From NCBI GenBank assembly GCA_037951165.1, contig JBBDHG010000004.1, positions 2,871,501-2,935,500 of the forward strand: a DNA stretch of 64,000 bases, in the 5' to 3' direction. Shown in pieces: positions 28,447 through 43,400 of the stretch. Within the stretch, counting starts at the first letter, position 1. Each line of letters begins with the position of its first letter. A program made the translations under genes and the position numbers. Under the pieces are notes generated by a model, which ran no database searches, had not been told where the DNA came from, and was given only the letters and a program-made list of their open reading frames with translations. This DNA is from Lophius americanus. Taxonomy: Eukaryota > Chordata > Actinopteri > Lophiiformes > Lophiidae.

Positions 28447-31400
28447 GTAAGAGGTGGGACTGCCATTGGTTGGACGTTGAAAGTCATCAGGGGCCTGTGG
28501 TTCTCATTGTCATCTACAACTCGCTTCATAGTAACCACTGACACTCCATGGGAACACATGCATGGTTATTGTCAAGGCTCTAGGTTGCAGCCCCCCCCCC
28601 AACATTTAACCCTTAATGGCTGAGTCTGCAGAGATTTGAATCGATGTATTGCAACGTGCTGCCAATTCAAATAACATGTTGTCAGCCGAAGAGTGTCCTT
28701 TCAAGGATGTAAACAAATCCTATTCCGGTCTGTACGGTACAGTAGCATGTCTCGGATGCTCAAAAAGCCCGGCCTGCTAACACATCGCGACTTTCGTTGC
28801 AGCTCACACACATTCGGAGGACGGCGCTTTGACGCTAATTTTTGCTGGTTTAGATATGCATTATCTTTCAAAGATATGGTTAATGTTGTAGCATTTGATA
28901 AATTCGGAGACAGGAGCCGTAGACAGGATTTTGTCTATGTGTGTCTGTCATGCACTCAGTAATGGAATGTCACCTTGAGCCAAGTGTGCAAAAACCTCAA
29001 GCATGCTCACTGGAGACACATCCGCCTGTATGACTCCCCATATCCTGCAGTTTAATGACGGATGCGCCCCCTTTATCTAGGCGCAAACCCAGATAACCCT
29101 GAAGGAAATCCAGCGACTAATTTGTCCTTCAGTTAAATTAAAATTCCCCATCTTTCACTCAGTATAACAATTGTTTAATTGTATATGGGTCATAACAACT
29201 CTCTGTTTAGATTTGGGATTACTATCAGCACCACAGCGAGTGGACAGCTCCAGTCCGAACTGGGAGTGCTACCTTCAAACACCTCCTTCACGTTTGGCCA
29301 ATTTGTGTCACATGTCACTGACTCAGTACACCACTAAAATATCAAACTTGAGTCATAATTTCAAGAGATGTAATTTGACCGCCTGGAGACTTTTCTCAAC
29401 CATGCAAACTCCTACAGGCTTCGGAACTTCAGCTGTGTCACCACCATTGTTAGGCATAATGGCCTCGAGTAACGTTGACGTATGTTGCATCCAACACCAT
29501 GATCGGGGCTGCTATTGTTTATGCCGTAAAGTGGAGGAGTCACAGCTTGTTGCGTAAGTCGCAGGGCAATGACTCAGCGCTGCACCTGTCCTGCAGAGCG
29601 CCATCCAAAGGGCGCAAACTCACAACAACCTCGCTACTTCCGTACAATTATATGTTCAACATGTGGTATCAGCAACTGTGTAGTGCGACTGCTCTCTATT
29701 CATAACTATTCCTCTCAACTCTTAGATAAGTCTATGTGGAGTCTATCATGGATCTTGGAGTTTATATGTACCTCATGTATCCTGCGCTTTAGTACATCAA
29801 AATTACTGCATAATAAAAAAATAATAAAACGTGAAAGCTCAGCTTCTGGCAAATGGCAGAATATAATTTGATAATTTATTTTCAATAACACCAGAAGGAC
29901 AAAATTAAGAATTTTGCATTTATAAATAGACAGATAGAAATATAGATAGATAGATGTATAGATAGAGATTTAACGGTTTGTCTTTCATAACAAGCGAATA
30001 CAAATTTAAATTAGAAATTAAAGGCCCAATAAGATACATTAAAAACACCTAAATTAAATGAAAACAAAAATAAAATAAAATTGCTCCACATATACTCATA
30101 TTTACTAGAAAATACATAAGTCAAAGTAACATGACATTGGTCTATATACATAGTGTGCAACGTTTAAAAAAGGAAACAATGAAATTAAGAGATCTCTTTC
30201 TGACAGTGGTGTAGAGTTGAATAGTTATCGTGCAGGATATATTTTCGATACCTGTCCTTGAGACAGAAGAACAAGATCAGTCTGTTAGAGAAAATGAACC
30301 AAGTGAAAACATATCCTACCTGACAGAAGGGTTCAAAAAAAGAAGTTGAAAGTTGATTCCCCCTTATTCTAAATTAAAATATATTTAAAATGCATACTGA
30401 AATGCCCATTCTCAACAATTACAGAGAGAAACTATACCATATATACAATAAAATAGACCACATCTAGTAAACCCATCTTTGTTACTCCATGACACAAATA
30501 TAAGACATAATTTATTACATCACAAGAATTTGAAAGAAATTGAGGTATTGCTTATTATTGTGAAATATTTTGTGCATGAATTTCTCTCTCTCATTACTTT
30601 TTGCATGTTCAGGCAGGCATATTTTAGCTCTTGCACTTTGTTTACACCTTTGCATATCAAATTAATAACTATCTTGTGTCTGCTGGCTTTCAACTGCAAC
30701 TCACATTTCTTTTCTGACTCTATTTCTGTCCTCCTTCCCTTCTATTCCCCTCCTGTACCCGTATACGCATAAACGCACTACAACTACACACAAATGCATG
30801 GGTGCTAGGTTCTACTGGGATTTCACAATGTTGCTGTTTATGGTGGGAAACCTGATCATCATCCCTGTTGGTATCACCTTCTTCAAGGATGAGACCACCA
30901 CACCCTGGATCATCTTCAATGTGGTGTCCGATACCTTCTTCCTCATGGACCTGGTGCTCAACTTTCGCACTGGAATCATCATTGAGGACAACTCAGACAT
31001 AATTTTGGACCCTAAAACCATTAAGAAGAAATACCTGAAAACATGGTTCATTGTGGACTTTATCTCCTCTATTCCAGTGGATTACATATTCTTAATAGTG
31101 GAGAAAGGGATTGATTCAGAGGTGTACAAGACTGCTCGGGCACTGAGGATCGTCCGCTTTACCAAGATTTTAAGTCTCCTGAGGCTGTTGAGGCTCTCCA
31201 GATTGATTCGCTACATTCATCAGTGGGAAGAGGTAAGAACCAACCTGTCACAAACCCTCGCCTATGATTAGAGTAGGGTTAGATATACCGGGAAAGCACG
31301 TCCACTCCATGCTCTTACAAGTACTCCCCTCTAATTATTTGATTAAAATTAATCATGCAACTCCACGTCACAAAGGAAGAAACCCCCGTATCAATTTGGT

Positions 31401-34400
31401 GACGAAAGGGCACCCTCCAATATGCTGATGTTGGCTTGTGACCAGTTAAACAATCTGTTCAGAGTCGCCTGTTCCTCTCTGCCAGGAAGCTAAGATTCTC
31501 ACCTTCCACCTGGTGAGAAATGCATGATGTTAGAAGAATGTGTGAGCTTGAAGAAAATTTGCATTCTAATTACTCTTATTTTCACACAACCTCCTTCCCC
31601 ACTGTCTCATTGTCTGACGTAGCAGTCCCACAGGTTGCATCAGGTGCTCTAATAAGCAGCCTATTAAAAGGGCAAACACAGTTAATCAATTAAAATACCG
31701 GAGGAGTAGGTGGGGAAGAGAGTGATAGTAATATGCAGAGCTATGTGGCTGCTGACTGTGATTATGTATTGTATGTTGTATTATATGTTCTAAGGCAGGG
31801 GTACTCAAATACATATCTTAAAGGTCCACGAAATAATTTTTCAACGAGTCAAAGGTCCATTTATCATAGTCAGTAAAGCCAAAAGCCATAATACTGTTAT
31901 ATTATTAAAATTGCCTTTTCATTTCAAAACATTAACAAAAATACATACTAAAATAAAATAAAATGCCATTTCCATTTTGACATAAATACAAATAAATACT
32001 CAAATAAAAAAACCCCCTCCAAAGAATACTTTAGCAAACAAATTTATGAAGATCTCAGGAATGAAAGTGCAAGGAAAAACTATTGATGTACTGTTTTGAT
32101 GTCGCTGTATTTAAAATCAGTTGCGGCGCTGATAAAACTTAGCGGAGCATTACGTCACAACGCTGGGCATGCGCAGATACAACTCAAACAGAAAGCTTTA
32201 TTTAGCGTTTAAATGCAGCGACTGGCTATCGGAAAGGCTTTCCGAAAGGATTTAGACTAACTCCTTGCCAAGGAATGAAGTCTAATTCGGAAAGGTTCTT
32301 TCAATTCCATTTCCGTCTTTTCCGAAATCTAATCAGAATTAGGCTGTCCATATAAACCCACCTGTCACACGTTCAGCTCGGGGTCTGCAGATAGGCAGCC
32401 CGCGGGCCGGATGCGGACTAGGGGCCGCCTATTGAGGGCCGCTGTTCTAAGGGTTTGTTAAAAGGGATCGTAGGAGATAGATCAGCTGGTAAACTCTCAG
32501 AGGCCTGACCAGCAGACTTTGGGTGTTAAGATGAGTGCTGTTGTTTTTGTCTACCCACCTCTTTCTGATCCAGAGAGATGCTGCTCCAGCCTATCATTGT
32601 ACTCCTTCCTCTAATAAAGGAGAGGGGCCTAGGAGAAAGGAGGTCCTATGATGTCACAAGATCACTTGACTTTTTGCTATGTCATTATTGGCAACTGGGT
32701 GTTGGCATTTTGCAGTGTTGAACAGCATAGTGGGGCTCTGCGGCGACCTTTGGATAATTGGATTTCTGAAGATATGATGCGCACACATACACACTCACAG
32801 TTGTGCAATTGTGATAGGAAGTGATACTTGCCATGCATGGAGAATTAGAGAGGAGATGTGGTAGAAGGTGAGAAGCTGATACAAGAAATGCTGAGTTTCA
32901 TACTCGTCAGAGTTTAGCTTGAAAATCCAATCCTAAGCTACAAGACAGCTCAAAGAAAGTTACAAGAATGAAAGTCCCTGTAACTTTCTTGGAGCTGTCC
33001 ATGGTGCTTGAACATCTCCAACAGCAGACACAATATGGGTGTATATAACAGTTCCTCTCATCCATCCTCAGCAAACAATATTTGACAAATGAGAGTTTCG
33101 TCAGTTGCTGATTGATAAAAGCTGAAGATGCAAAATTTAATGGGTAAAGGTTAAAGCAACATTTAGAAGTGATTAATGTCCAGTCTGTTTCATCTTCACT
33201 CCCACCAAAGAGTAACTCCCACTTCTCCTTCAGCTGCACTAACTAAAAAAATAATGTCTCCAACGACTTTGTCAGACCTCCATCAATGTAATACTAAGTA
33301 AAGTACAGTAATCTATACATATTTAGACCTGACAAAAATTATGAAAACAAGGAGTGGCTTTCTGAAGTCTGTCAAGTGATCGATGATTGGTCTACGTGTC
33401 CTCCCAGGGACTCAGAGTGATTGATGTGTGAGACGACTTAGACAGTTGTTAAGGATCATGATGGTTCCTGTCCATCACTCTGTGTGTTTGAATGTGTGTA
33501 TGGGTACATGTCGGCATGCCTGCCTATGTTGTTAGTGTATCAGTGTGCCTGCAGGCATGCATGAGTGTTCAAGCCCCCCACTGATGTCATGTATCTCTGT
33601 GTAACAAATGCCTTGCCTGTTCCTGCAGTGTTTGTTTTTGGATTGATAGGAACCTGCATTCCTACTAATTAATCATACATGGTATAATCCAAAGGAGACT
33701 ATGACGCTGAGTGGCACGCCACTCCTGCCAATGATATATGAATTACAAGTATCTGGCGTTTGCAGTTTTTTTCAAAACCCATTTACACTGATCCCATATT
33801 CTAAGTTAGAGATATTGTCAGCCCAGTTCGAACTCCTCTCTCAGTCTTGCTAACTCCTCCAGATTTTCCATATGACCTACGACCTCGCCAGTGCAGTGAT
33901 GCGAATCTTTAACCTGATTGGTATGATGCTGCTGCTGTGTCACTGGGATGGCTGTCTCCAGTTCCTGGTTCCAATGCTGCAGGACTTCCCTTCCGATTGC
34001 TGGGTGTCCCTCAACAAGATGGAGGTAAGTATCAGAGAAACATGTCCGTAAATACCAATTTGCGCATCTCATCCTAGAACTAATTTGCATCTTTTACTCT
34101 GAGTTGACTGGGGAAGAGTGAAACAATAATTTGTGATCATGTTAATCTAAAAAAAGGAAATGATGTCAACCCAGTAGCCTTGTAAAGATGCAACTAAATT
34201 TGTGTATGGATATTTCCATCTTCATTACCCCGAATGATTCTTTTCTTTCAAAGTATTGGAGGACCCTTTGCCTTGGTAAGAGTGAGTCTTCCTTTAAATG
34301 GGTAAAGATTAATAAACACACAGTCCTGCTCATCGGAATAAGATCCAAGACTGCCTCTCTGAAGATGTAAATAGACCGTCGTGTGCTGTCAGCTAAATTA

Positions 34401-37400
34401 TTCCAACCTACTAGCCAAATAACGTTAAGTCATTTTATTTATATATACATAGCGCTACATGAAAAGACGGAAACAGAAAAGTCATTAGGATTCATCATGT
34501 GTATGGGCACTGCGGATTTTACTAAAAAATGTCATGAGAATCAATGTGACATTAAAAAAAAAATGGATTCATTCAAAAAAAGAAAAAAAAATCAGTTCTT
34601 TCTAAACGAACTTTTCCAGCTCAAAGGCCATGCTCCTACCCCTAGCATGGCCAAAAATGAAGAATCTCCAGTGGTAGTTACTGCATGAATGGTTATCTGA
34701 ATCAATGTGATCCCCCTTGAAAACATATGCATCAGACTACTCAGTGAACAATTATTGCCCATAGTCATGTCTTTTGCAATTATGCTATTACTGATTCAGG
34801 AAGAAACATCCGTATCACCCTCTAGAAAATTAAGAAAATTACCTATATCACTGCCCCCTGCTACAACATCCAGTCACTCTAGTGAGACTGTAGGATACCA
34901 ATGAAGAAGCAACGAAAAAGAACATTAAAGAACACCTTTACCCAACATGCTGAAGAGGTTGGGGGTGATGACAGGAAAGATAAAAGGGGAAAACAAAGGG
35001 AAGAAGGAGGGGGTATGAAGGGGCAGCTGGACACTTTGTTGTAATGTCCCACGCAGAGAGATAAAGGCTGTACATTGGTTTGTCAGACCAAAATCACCCA
35101 AACGTATGGAACGGGTCCAAATAATGCTTTACAGAGACTGTGTGCTGCTCCCTGACATTATCAGCACCCGCCATGACTACTTGTAAAGTTCAGATTGTAA
35201 AGTATTTTAGTGTTTTAATGAAGTACAAAAATATCTCAGATAAAGTTACTGCTGAGAATTAATGCCTTCTCCATTTCATCATGGTGAAAGGAAAAGAATA
35301 CCTTTTGAATGTGTCACACGTGTCACACTGCATCACATGTGACCTACTGCAGTTTTACTGAAATTCAGTAAATATATTTCATAATATTGACACAGACTCT
35401 AGTGATTTTAGGATATATGATTGTTTTGGGTTGACTTATAACTATCCCAGCTGCAGGAAAGCAGAGGTGTTTGCCATTCAAACCACTCAGCAAAAGACAA
35501 AATTCAAGATCACAAGGAAGATTCAAATTGTTGAAGTGTTTCCTCTCAAATTATAAAAAAGACAGGCATACTTAAGTCACGGATAGAGAATGAAAGGCCT
35601 TCACTAGAATAGGTGTGTCTGCTGAGGCTGACACTCCTCCATGCCTACACCAGAAGCAAAAACATAACATCCCTACATCCAATTTATGTTAGAACAACTG
35701 AAATACAGCTGAAAAAGACCAATCAGTCAAGTGATGGAAAAGTAATCAATCAGTTTTCATAAGTGAGTTGTCATTTTAGCCATTTCTTTTTTCAAAAAAC
35801 ATTAACCAATTAGTTTGTGCTTGTCTATTTGGATGTCGTAACTTAACGGTTTGCTCTGTTTTATATAATCTTTAAACACAATTCGGTTCATTTTGATTGA
35901 TTTTGCCTTCAATGATATATCAGTCATGGACTGCATGATAGCGTAGACGTTAGCAAAGTTGCTACACAGCAAGAAAGCTCTGGGTTTGAATCCCACACCA
36001 AGCCTTGTGGAGTTTGCATGTTCTCTCTGTGTCTACATTGCCTGTGGGTTCCCTCAGTACCTCCAAAAGTATAACAAACATCTATAATTGCCTGCAGGTG
36101 TGAAAGTGAGCATGAATCCTAAGACGTAAAATAAAAAGCCACTTGATTTCTTTTTTTAAAGGTTTGAAAACATTTCACATCTCATTAAAGAGGCTTTCCC
36201 TGTTGATAACAGAAAAGTAAAGACACAAAGACTAAATAGAGACACAAACATTTTCTGAACGTTAAAGTTTTTTTTTCTCTATATGTGTTGACCCGTGATG
36301 AACTGGTGATCTGGCGTACCCTTTTTCTTTCTCAGTGTAACCTTGTGTAGGCTCCAGTCCTTTCATGACACTGCAAATATATGCATGAATGAATGAATCG
36401 ATCAATGAGGAAGTTAATCATCAAAATAGTTGTTAGTTGTAGCTCTAGCGCTAATATCAATATGTTGACATGTATATTCGTTGTATCAACGGGGCTTTAT
36501 TTATTTAGCTTATCTCTCCTATGAAGCACTAGTTTCATAGAACCATACAAAAACCGAATACTTCTGCTCTTTTGAACTTACATGACACCAGAGAGGACAA
36601 CATTTTGCTGTCTACAGTGCAGACTTTTAAGTCCAGGATGATGAAGTTTGGGGCTGACAGGCCACTGACTCCTCCACTGCTCTGAAAGACATAATCAAAG
36701 ACAGCCAGTCTCCAGAGAACCGTCACTAGAACTAAGGGGCTGCTCTAGCGTGGTACAGGCTGCCTAAAGCCACCTGAGACCGCTCCCTTATTGAGCGGCT
36801 GACAACTTGTAACCTTAGCCATTGTGTTGCAGTCAGGCCATCAATGAAGTCTAACAACCAAGAGGGGCTCCGCTGTGGTTGTGCCCAAAGGCAGGCACCA
36901 TGGCGGACGACAAGAGCACCCTGTGACTCTGGCCAGCAACAACACACCAATAAACTGGATTCGGCTGAGTGTGTAGTACTTTGTGCGGTACACCTCATCC
37001 TCTATTCACAAATTTTTTTTAGTTTATATTCAGGACCCGTTTTTTTCAGAAGTGTCAGTCACAGAGTTGATTTCCATGATAGAGCTCAGTATTATGGCAG
37101 AGCCTCGTTGTGTAGAGTGTAGTACAGATGCCAGAATAGTGACAGCACTGCTGACACAGGGTTTCATCTCATCAACTACAATTACATATATATATAACTC
37201 TGTATCCACGTAACAAAAATTCATATTTCCCATGATCCCCCACTCCCATCAGCAGGAGGAGGCTTTGCAGCACAGCTATCTGTTCTCTTGCAAAGCAAGG
37301 GTTAAATAATTTTGTTAACATGTCTTATTCGAACAAACATTAATACAGGTCATCTTACTTTACAAAAGTAAATGAAACTACTCACCAAGGTTGTGAGAGT

Positions 37401-40400
37401 AATAACACGCAAAGTGAAAGCACCTGAGATTGGAATGGATGAGGTGCTGTTGTACCTCCTGGGGGAGAAGAGAAAAGGATGTGATTATCTCAGTCCCAGA
37501 GTAACTCAGGTGTTTGTTGTTATGAAAGATCTCATTGCACTGAGGACTAGCCCTTGTGCTACTTCCCACTCCTGTCTGTGTTGTAAACCACTAAAGCAGA
37601 AGTTAAAATAAGTCTCTGTATCACACTTTCCTTTTTATATACAGTCACAGTGGAAGAGCCAATCTGGCATCGTGACAAGAACCCATTCAAATTAATACTT
37701 CTCCAATTCTTCTAGGAGAAGAATAGAAAATTACAAGACATCTTCTTAAAGAATTACAAAGTGAGAAAAATATATTACTTATAAAATATAGTTAAACTAA
37801 TATAATATTTTCTACTCACATCTATATATGATTTACCTCATATTTTTGTAAAAGAAAAACAAAACATTTTTTTTCGTTTCTTCAGGTTAACTTCTGGATT
37901 GCTTTTCTTTTTGGTCAACCAAACAATTATTTGAATCAGCCTTAAGCGTTTAAAAATTCTGCCATATGAGTGCTGACTAAGACCAAACGGGGAGAACATC
38001 TCTTTCACTTACTGGTAACTTAGTTTTAATATTAATTTTAAGACCATTTCATTAGTTTATAAGTTATTACATTAAATTGCACCTGATTATATCAAAGACA
38101 TCTTTCCTTTCCCTTACTTTCTGACTTTTTTTGTAATATATTTGTTGTCAGAGACCATTTACTTCCAAAGACTTAACACTTGGTTTTTCTTTCTGATGAG
38201 AATTAGTCCCTCATAGAACTTTTAATGTGGCCGCAGAATTCTCTTATCATGACTTACTCTTTTCATTGAAATTTGCACAGTAATTGAGACAGTTGTGTCA
38301 CCTCTAAAAAGCTCAAATCTAACAGCCATGTGGTCATAATTTTTGACCTATACATACCTAAGGTACATTTGAGTATAAATAAGACACCACTGAGGTTTGC
38401 TGCACAGCAAGGTCATGGCTGCATACACAAAAGGCATTGCAGGATGATGGAAGATACATTTACAGCCCTTAGTATTATTGGCCAAGTTTGAGCACAGTAT
38501 CTGCTGCTAATGGAGACGGCGATTACCAACAAAGCAATTGATAGTTCCCAAACTGAAATCTCTTGGGAGCGCTGTTGAGACGTACGACAATATGGAATCT
38601 TTCTTTCCCTCTCTCTTGCTTGTGCTATTTCAGAATCAAAGTGCTCATCATTCATCTATTATTCAATCTGTTTCACTCCACTGTTTCTCTTTCTGTTTCC
38701 ACATACACCATTTAGCCTCAGCCCATTCGGTGGGGCTGTATTTCTTTTTGGTGTTTTCATTTTCCTCTTTTCATGACAGAGATGTTCTTCTGTCATTGTG
38801 CGGTCAATGGGGTAGAAAGACACAAATATTTATGGTTTGTAACAATTTATCTTTGATTACAACTACGCAGTACTCCAATATATACCAATAAGCCGTAACA
38901 TTATAACCACTGACAGGTGGAATCACAGTAATGTTTCGTCATTATAAATGCACCTGTCAGTATGTGGGATACATTTGGAAGCAACTTTACATTTTATCCT
39001 TGTAGTCGATGTGTTGGAAGCAGGAAAAACATCCTTTGGAACTTCTTCAAACCTGCAAATTTTGTTGGGTGTTCCTCGTCTGCACTGGTTAGTACCTAAA
39101 AAAGGGGATAAGGGGATGGGTGCCCAAGGGTCGTTGCTGCACGTAGGGAGTGAAGGCTAGTGCATTACTCCCAATCTCCAAACTTTAGAACAAATTTCTG
39201 AAAAAGTTAAAAGGTCACATATTGCATCACAGGGCTGTTTATGCGGGAACAGAAATACTTCACAACATCAAGCAGCTGGTCATGATGTTATGGCTGATTA
39301 TGTAAGATGACAACAAGCAAGAGCAACTATTAAAAAGGGGGATACCCAGTAAACTTACAGTTCTGAATTCATGATAACTATTTTGCTGCTATGCGTCTTT
39401 GCCCTTTGTGACCGTTAAGTTTCAGATACTTGAAGTATTTCTATATGAGTTGAGAAAATTCTGGTACTCTCAGTATTTCTTTTAGTTCATGAAAAGTGAC
39501 ATACATTGGTTAGATAGGACAGTGACCGACCAGGCTCTTCTAGTTATTAAGAATAAACCTAGGAAAGGAAAGGCTGTTTTATAATGTGATTGCAAATGCA
39601 CTAATAGACTGCAAATGCACTTCTGGAAGATATAAGAGAGAATGTAGTTGATTGCTCTTGCTATCCGAGTTCAAAAAGTAACCTTTGTGTACCCCTGTAC
39701 AACTTTAGGAAAATGTATGTGTGCCAAGAGTGATGATACAAAATGTTTTTTGAGCTTTTGAGGACAAAAGAGGTTTAAAGCATGCTGTTATTAACACTCC
39801 ATGGAATGAAACTTCAATAATACAGTGTTTCAATACATGATTCTCTGGCAGAATCAATCAAATCCTACAAAAGCCTGGATTTTAATTCATCTCTCCTTTC
39901 AATTAATTGCCATCAGCTGACGGTTCAGGTCAGAGTGACCACAGTCACCACAGTCGGCGCTAATGAAAGTTAAAACAAAGGGGGCCTAGTGGCCATATGG
40001 ATTAGATCAGTTTGGATTGCTCAGTTGGTGATGAAGCAAGTTTTCCGATTAAGCTCCAAGGAAAGGAAACACTATTCATATTCAGGAAAGCGTTCTTCAC
40101 ATGTTCTGAACAGGATCCAACAACTTGTGAGTCTTGATTTTTTTTGTATTTCCACAATGAGGTTTGTCACTGTATGTATTTTATCATGGCAACCTGGAGA
40201 ATGCCACCCGACTGTCACCACATTCACGCAACTCTGAAAAGGGCATGTTTAATGACCTCTCATTATCATTCCTCTCCGTGGGAATAATGTCCAAACTGAT
40301 TAGGCCTCCAAGGAATCCAGTGATGTTATCTCCTCTTCCTTCCTCTTTCTTTCTAATGCAACACTGTCCCCAGAGCTCCCATTTGTGTAGGTGATTTTCC

Positions 40401-43400
40401 ATGACTTTGCTTTTCCTTTAGTTCACCTGCTTTTTAGCCACAACTGTTTCTAAAACTTTAGCCCTTTTTATTTATTTATTTTACAATTAAAATTATCATC
40501 TTTTCCTACTTACCTAAATTTTTTCTCCCTCTGCAGAATGATACCTGGTCAGAGCTGTACTCCTTCGCCGTGTTCAAGGCCATGAGCCACATGCTGTGCA
40601 TCGGTTATGGCCGCCAGGCCCCAGAGAGCCTATCAGATATCTGGCTCACCATGCTGAGTATGATTGTAGGAGCGACTTGCTATGCTGTTTTTATTGGCCA
40701 TGCTACAGCTCTAATCCAGTCCCTGGACTCCTCCAGACGGCAGTATCAGGAAAAGGTGAGGAGCTTCATTAAATCAAATCTGTCTCATGCTGTCAATACT
40801 TTAATAACTGCTGTTTTCTCTTAATTGATGAAAGCATTAAGTTTTCCACTTCTGTTGACCCTGACAAGAAAAGTATGACATTTTATGACAGATCTTTTGT
40901 TTAATTTTCCTTAAAGGAGTTTGATGAGAAAATCTGAACATCTTCCATGTAAGCTAAGATAACCAGTAAACATAATAAAAAGGGAATTTAGTACTAAAAT
41001 AAATTAATCATTGGGTAATTTAAGTTTTAGTACCTGCATCTATTTGATCCTATTTAAATAATCATGCGAGAGGTGAGGTACGCTAATATATCTAATGTTT
41101 AACAACATTTGGGAGAAGAAGACATTGGACAGTTATTCACTCAATGGTATCACAGTTTGTATGAGGGGGAGGGAATGTTGCAGTTGTTTCAGCTACATTT
41201 GGCCACACAGGGTGAGTCTTGCTGTGGCTAAACCACTGGTCAATTGTCAGCTTGATTAAAATAGTGATGGAGCTAATGAACATGTGTATATTTTTGCTAT
41301 TTAGTCACACTCAATAAAGCAAAACTGTCATATATCAGTTTTTATTCATGTATTCATATTGCAGGATTGTAGCACGATGAATATACATTTTCAAAATTTC
41401 CAATGTTTCTAGATGATTGTATGTATTGTGTCGTAACAGCATAGTATTTTAAGGCCAGGCCAGCATTTGAGATTTGACCATATTCACAAATTATCAGTTC
41501 CTTTTCAATCACTGGTATACTCCCATCGGATAGTATTTTCTCGGACTAGCTGTGATACTTTGACACAACATGGGGGATCAGAGCAGTGCTGAATGGTGCA
41601 TCAGCAGTGGCCTGAACTAGTAGCAGTGCAGCCTTGCTGTATCCAAGCAGAGTCTTGCTGGCTGGGGAGCAGGGGGTGTGTTAGTGGCTTTCAGCAGCCA
41701 ATCAGAGGCTGCGGGTGTGTTTGGCCAGGTAGAGCCACGCCATCATGGGCTGGGCATATGTGTGGGAGTGGGTTCCTTTGTATGTGTTAAGGGGGTTGCA
41801 CATGGTAGTGGGATGAAGAGAAACATAGGGACACATAGTTTCTGTATTTGTGTGATATGATGATGTCCCTCTGGGCAGCAGCAGAATTGATGAGGCAGCA
41901 GACCTTTGTGTCCTGCCAATGTCATCCTGAAGGTAACGTAAGCAACCAGGGCTGCCTCTCTCTTCTGTTGATCGCTCACTCACTAGTGCTCATCCCACCT
42001 GTACTCAGTGTAATCTGTTATGCTTGTTCAGTCTCTTGCTAGCACTCTTAAAATTATCTTGTCTATCTCTTGAATCTTTTCCCCCATTCCCCTTAATATC
42101 TTCACCAGGTTTTCAGTTTTGTCTCCCATTTAATTCATGTCTCCATCCCTCAATCTGTCTGCCCCTCTTTATCCTCTCCTGTCGATCTAAATTTCTCTTC
42201 CTCTCTCTTTATCCTCTCTGTTGGTGGTGTCCTTGAGAGGTGTGGTGCTACTGCTAAGTGTCTGCTTCAGGGAGCAAAGGGAGGGGGAGGGTGAACCTGT
42301 GGGAGAGAGGGGGGCCGTGTTGATCGCAACAGTCCTGGTTAGCAATTTTTGTTTCTTATGATTTAAAGCATTTATATCAGCTTTTAGTCTGGCTAGCATT
42401 GTATAGAACTTCCCATAGTGTGGCTGGATGGTTGGGGATAATACATGATAGTTTTCCAAATTAAGATTGAGCAGCTTAAGTACTATCTGGTGCTCTCATT
42501 TGTACTGGATGTTATGAGGTAAAAAAATAGAAATCTACTGTGTTTCACATAAGACGAATAATGTTTCTAAAGTGTGGGTCACCAAAATGAGTAACTTGCA
42601 TGATGAGTAAATTCCTCTGCCCCCTTTTTTATTTGGCTAACGGGTGAAAGTTTTCAACTTATTTATACATATCCAGTCAAATCTTGCACTTCAAGCAATC
42701 AAACTGATTGCTTGGAGTGCAAATCCTTCAAGATTGTGATTAAGGGTTGAGATTTTAATTCAGTTTGAGGCTAAATTGAAAGCAAGAATCATGCATGCTT
42801 CAGACTTTTGTTCATAATGCTGTGTGCGTTTCATCCCATTTGGACATTTTCATCTCTCAGTCTACTCTATGTACTGTATGTATGTATTTCTGCAGGGCGC
42901 AGGGAAATGTATTCCCCCATAACCCTTCAAGACAAGTTGTCATTTTCCCCATTTTTTTGCAGCAGAGACTTTTCCCCCCTGCAGCTATGTGAGGATTAGT
43001 ATTTGAGCTGAAGATGTTTTTATTTAGAATTTAAAAAAAAGCATAGAGCAGAGTTTTGCCAGCCATGTTAGTGATGCTGATTTTGCTGGGTGAGTTCACC
43101 ATGCCTCCAGATAGAACTGTGAGCGACATTTTTATCAATTGGAGAGTTTCTGATAAAACAAATCTACTGGCAGTTTGTTATAGCCCAATTAAGGCTTGGG
43201 ACAGCATTGTGTACAGGACTCGTTTTTCAAACCAGCAGTAATGTCAGACCAACATTTCATTCTGGTTGAAATCGCTTGATATCTTAGCAGAGGGGAAGCA
43301 AATCTCTTGGGTTGGAAAAATAGTCTTTTCCTTTTCACATTTTGCATCATATTATGTGATTGTGACTGTGAAAACAACACTTTATGTCATACTGAGTGAC

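Larger units (their letters stand above)
31233..33862. other. hcn2 intron 2
   Basis: About 2.6 kb. Holds a complete hAT-type element with target-site duplication (31796-32444) and a 21-base foldback with one mismatch (32944-32999). Nothing else recognised. Confidence 0.6.
34025..40536. other. hcn2 intron 3
   Basis: A 6.5-kb intron. It contains a decayed tRNA-derived SINE split in two (35925-36410), a Tc1-like deletion derivative (38881-39303), and a somewhat GC-richer stretch at 36.6-37.0 kb with no identifiable gene. The remainder is AT-rich and shows nothing recognisable. Confidence 0.55.

Noticed and set aside
29171..29557. 128-codon frame in hcn2 intron 1
   Set aside because: No recognised domain, no splice signals fitting an exon, and composition not convincingly protein-like.
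36600..37000. GC-richer patch with open frames in hcn2 intron 3
   Set aside because: Suspected repeat or gene fragment, but no family could be recognised; left unassigned.
42187..42459. 90-codon minus-strand frame in hcn2 intron 4
   Set aside because: Low-complexity Ser/Thr/Pro tail and no domain; treated as chance.
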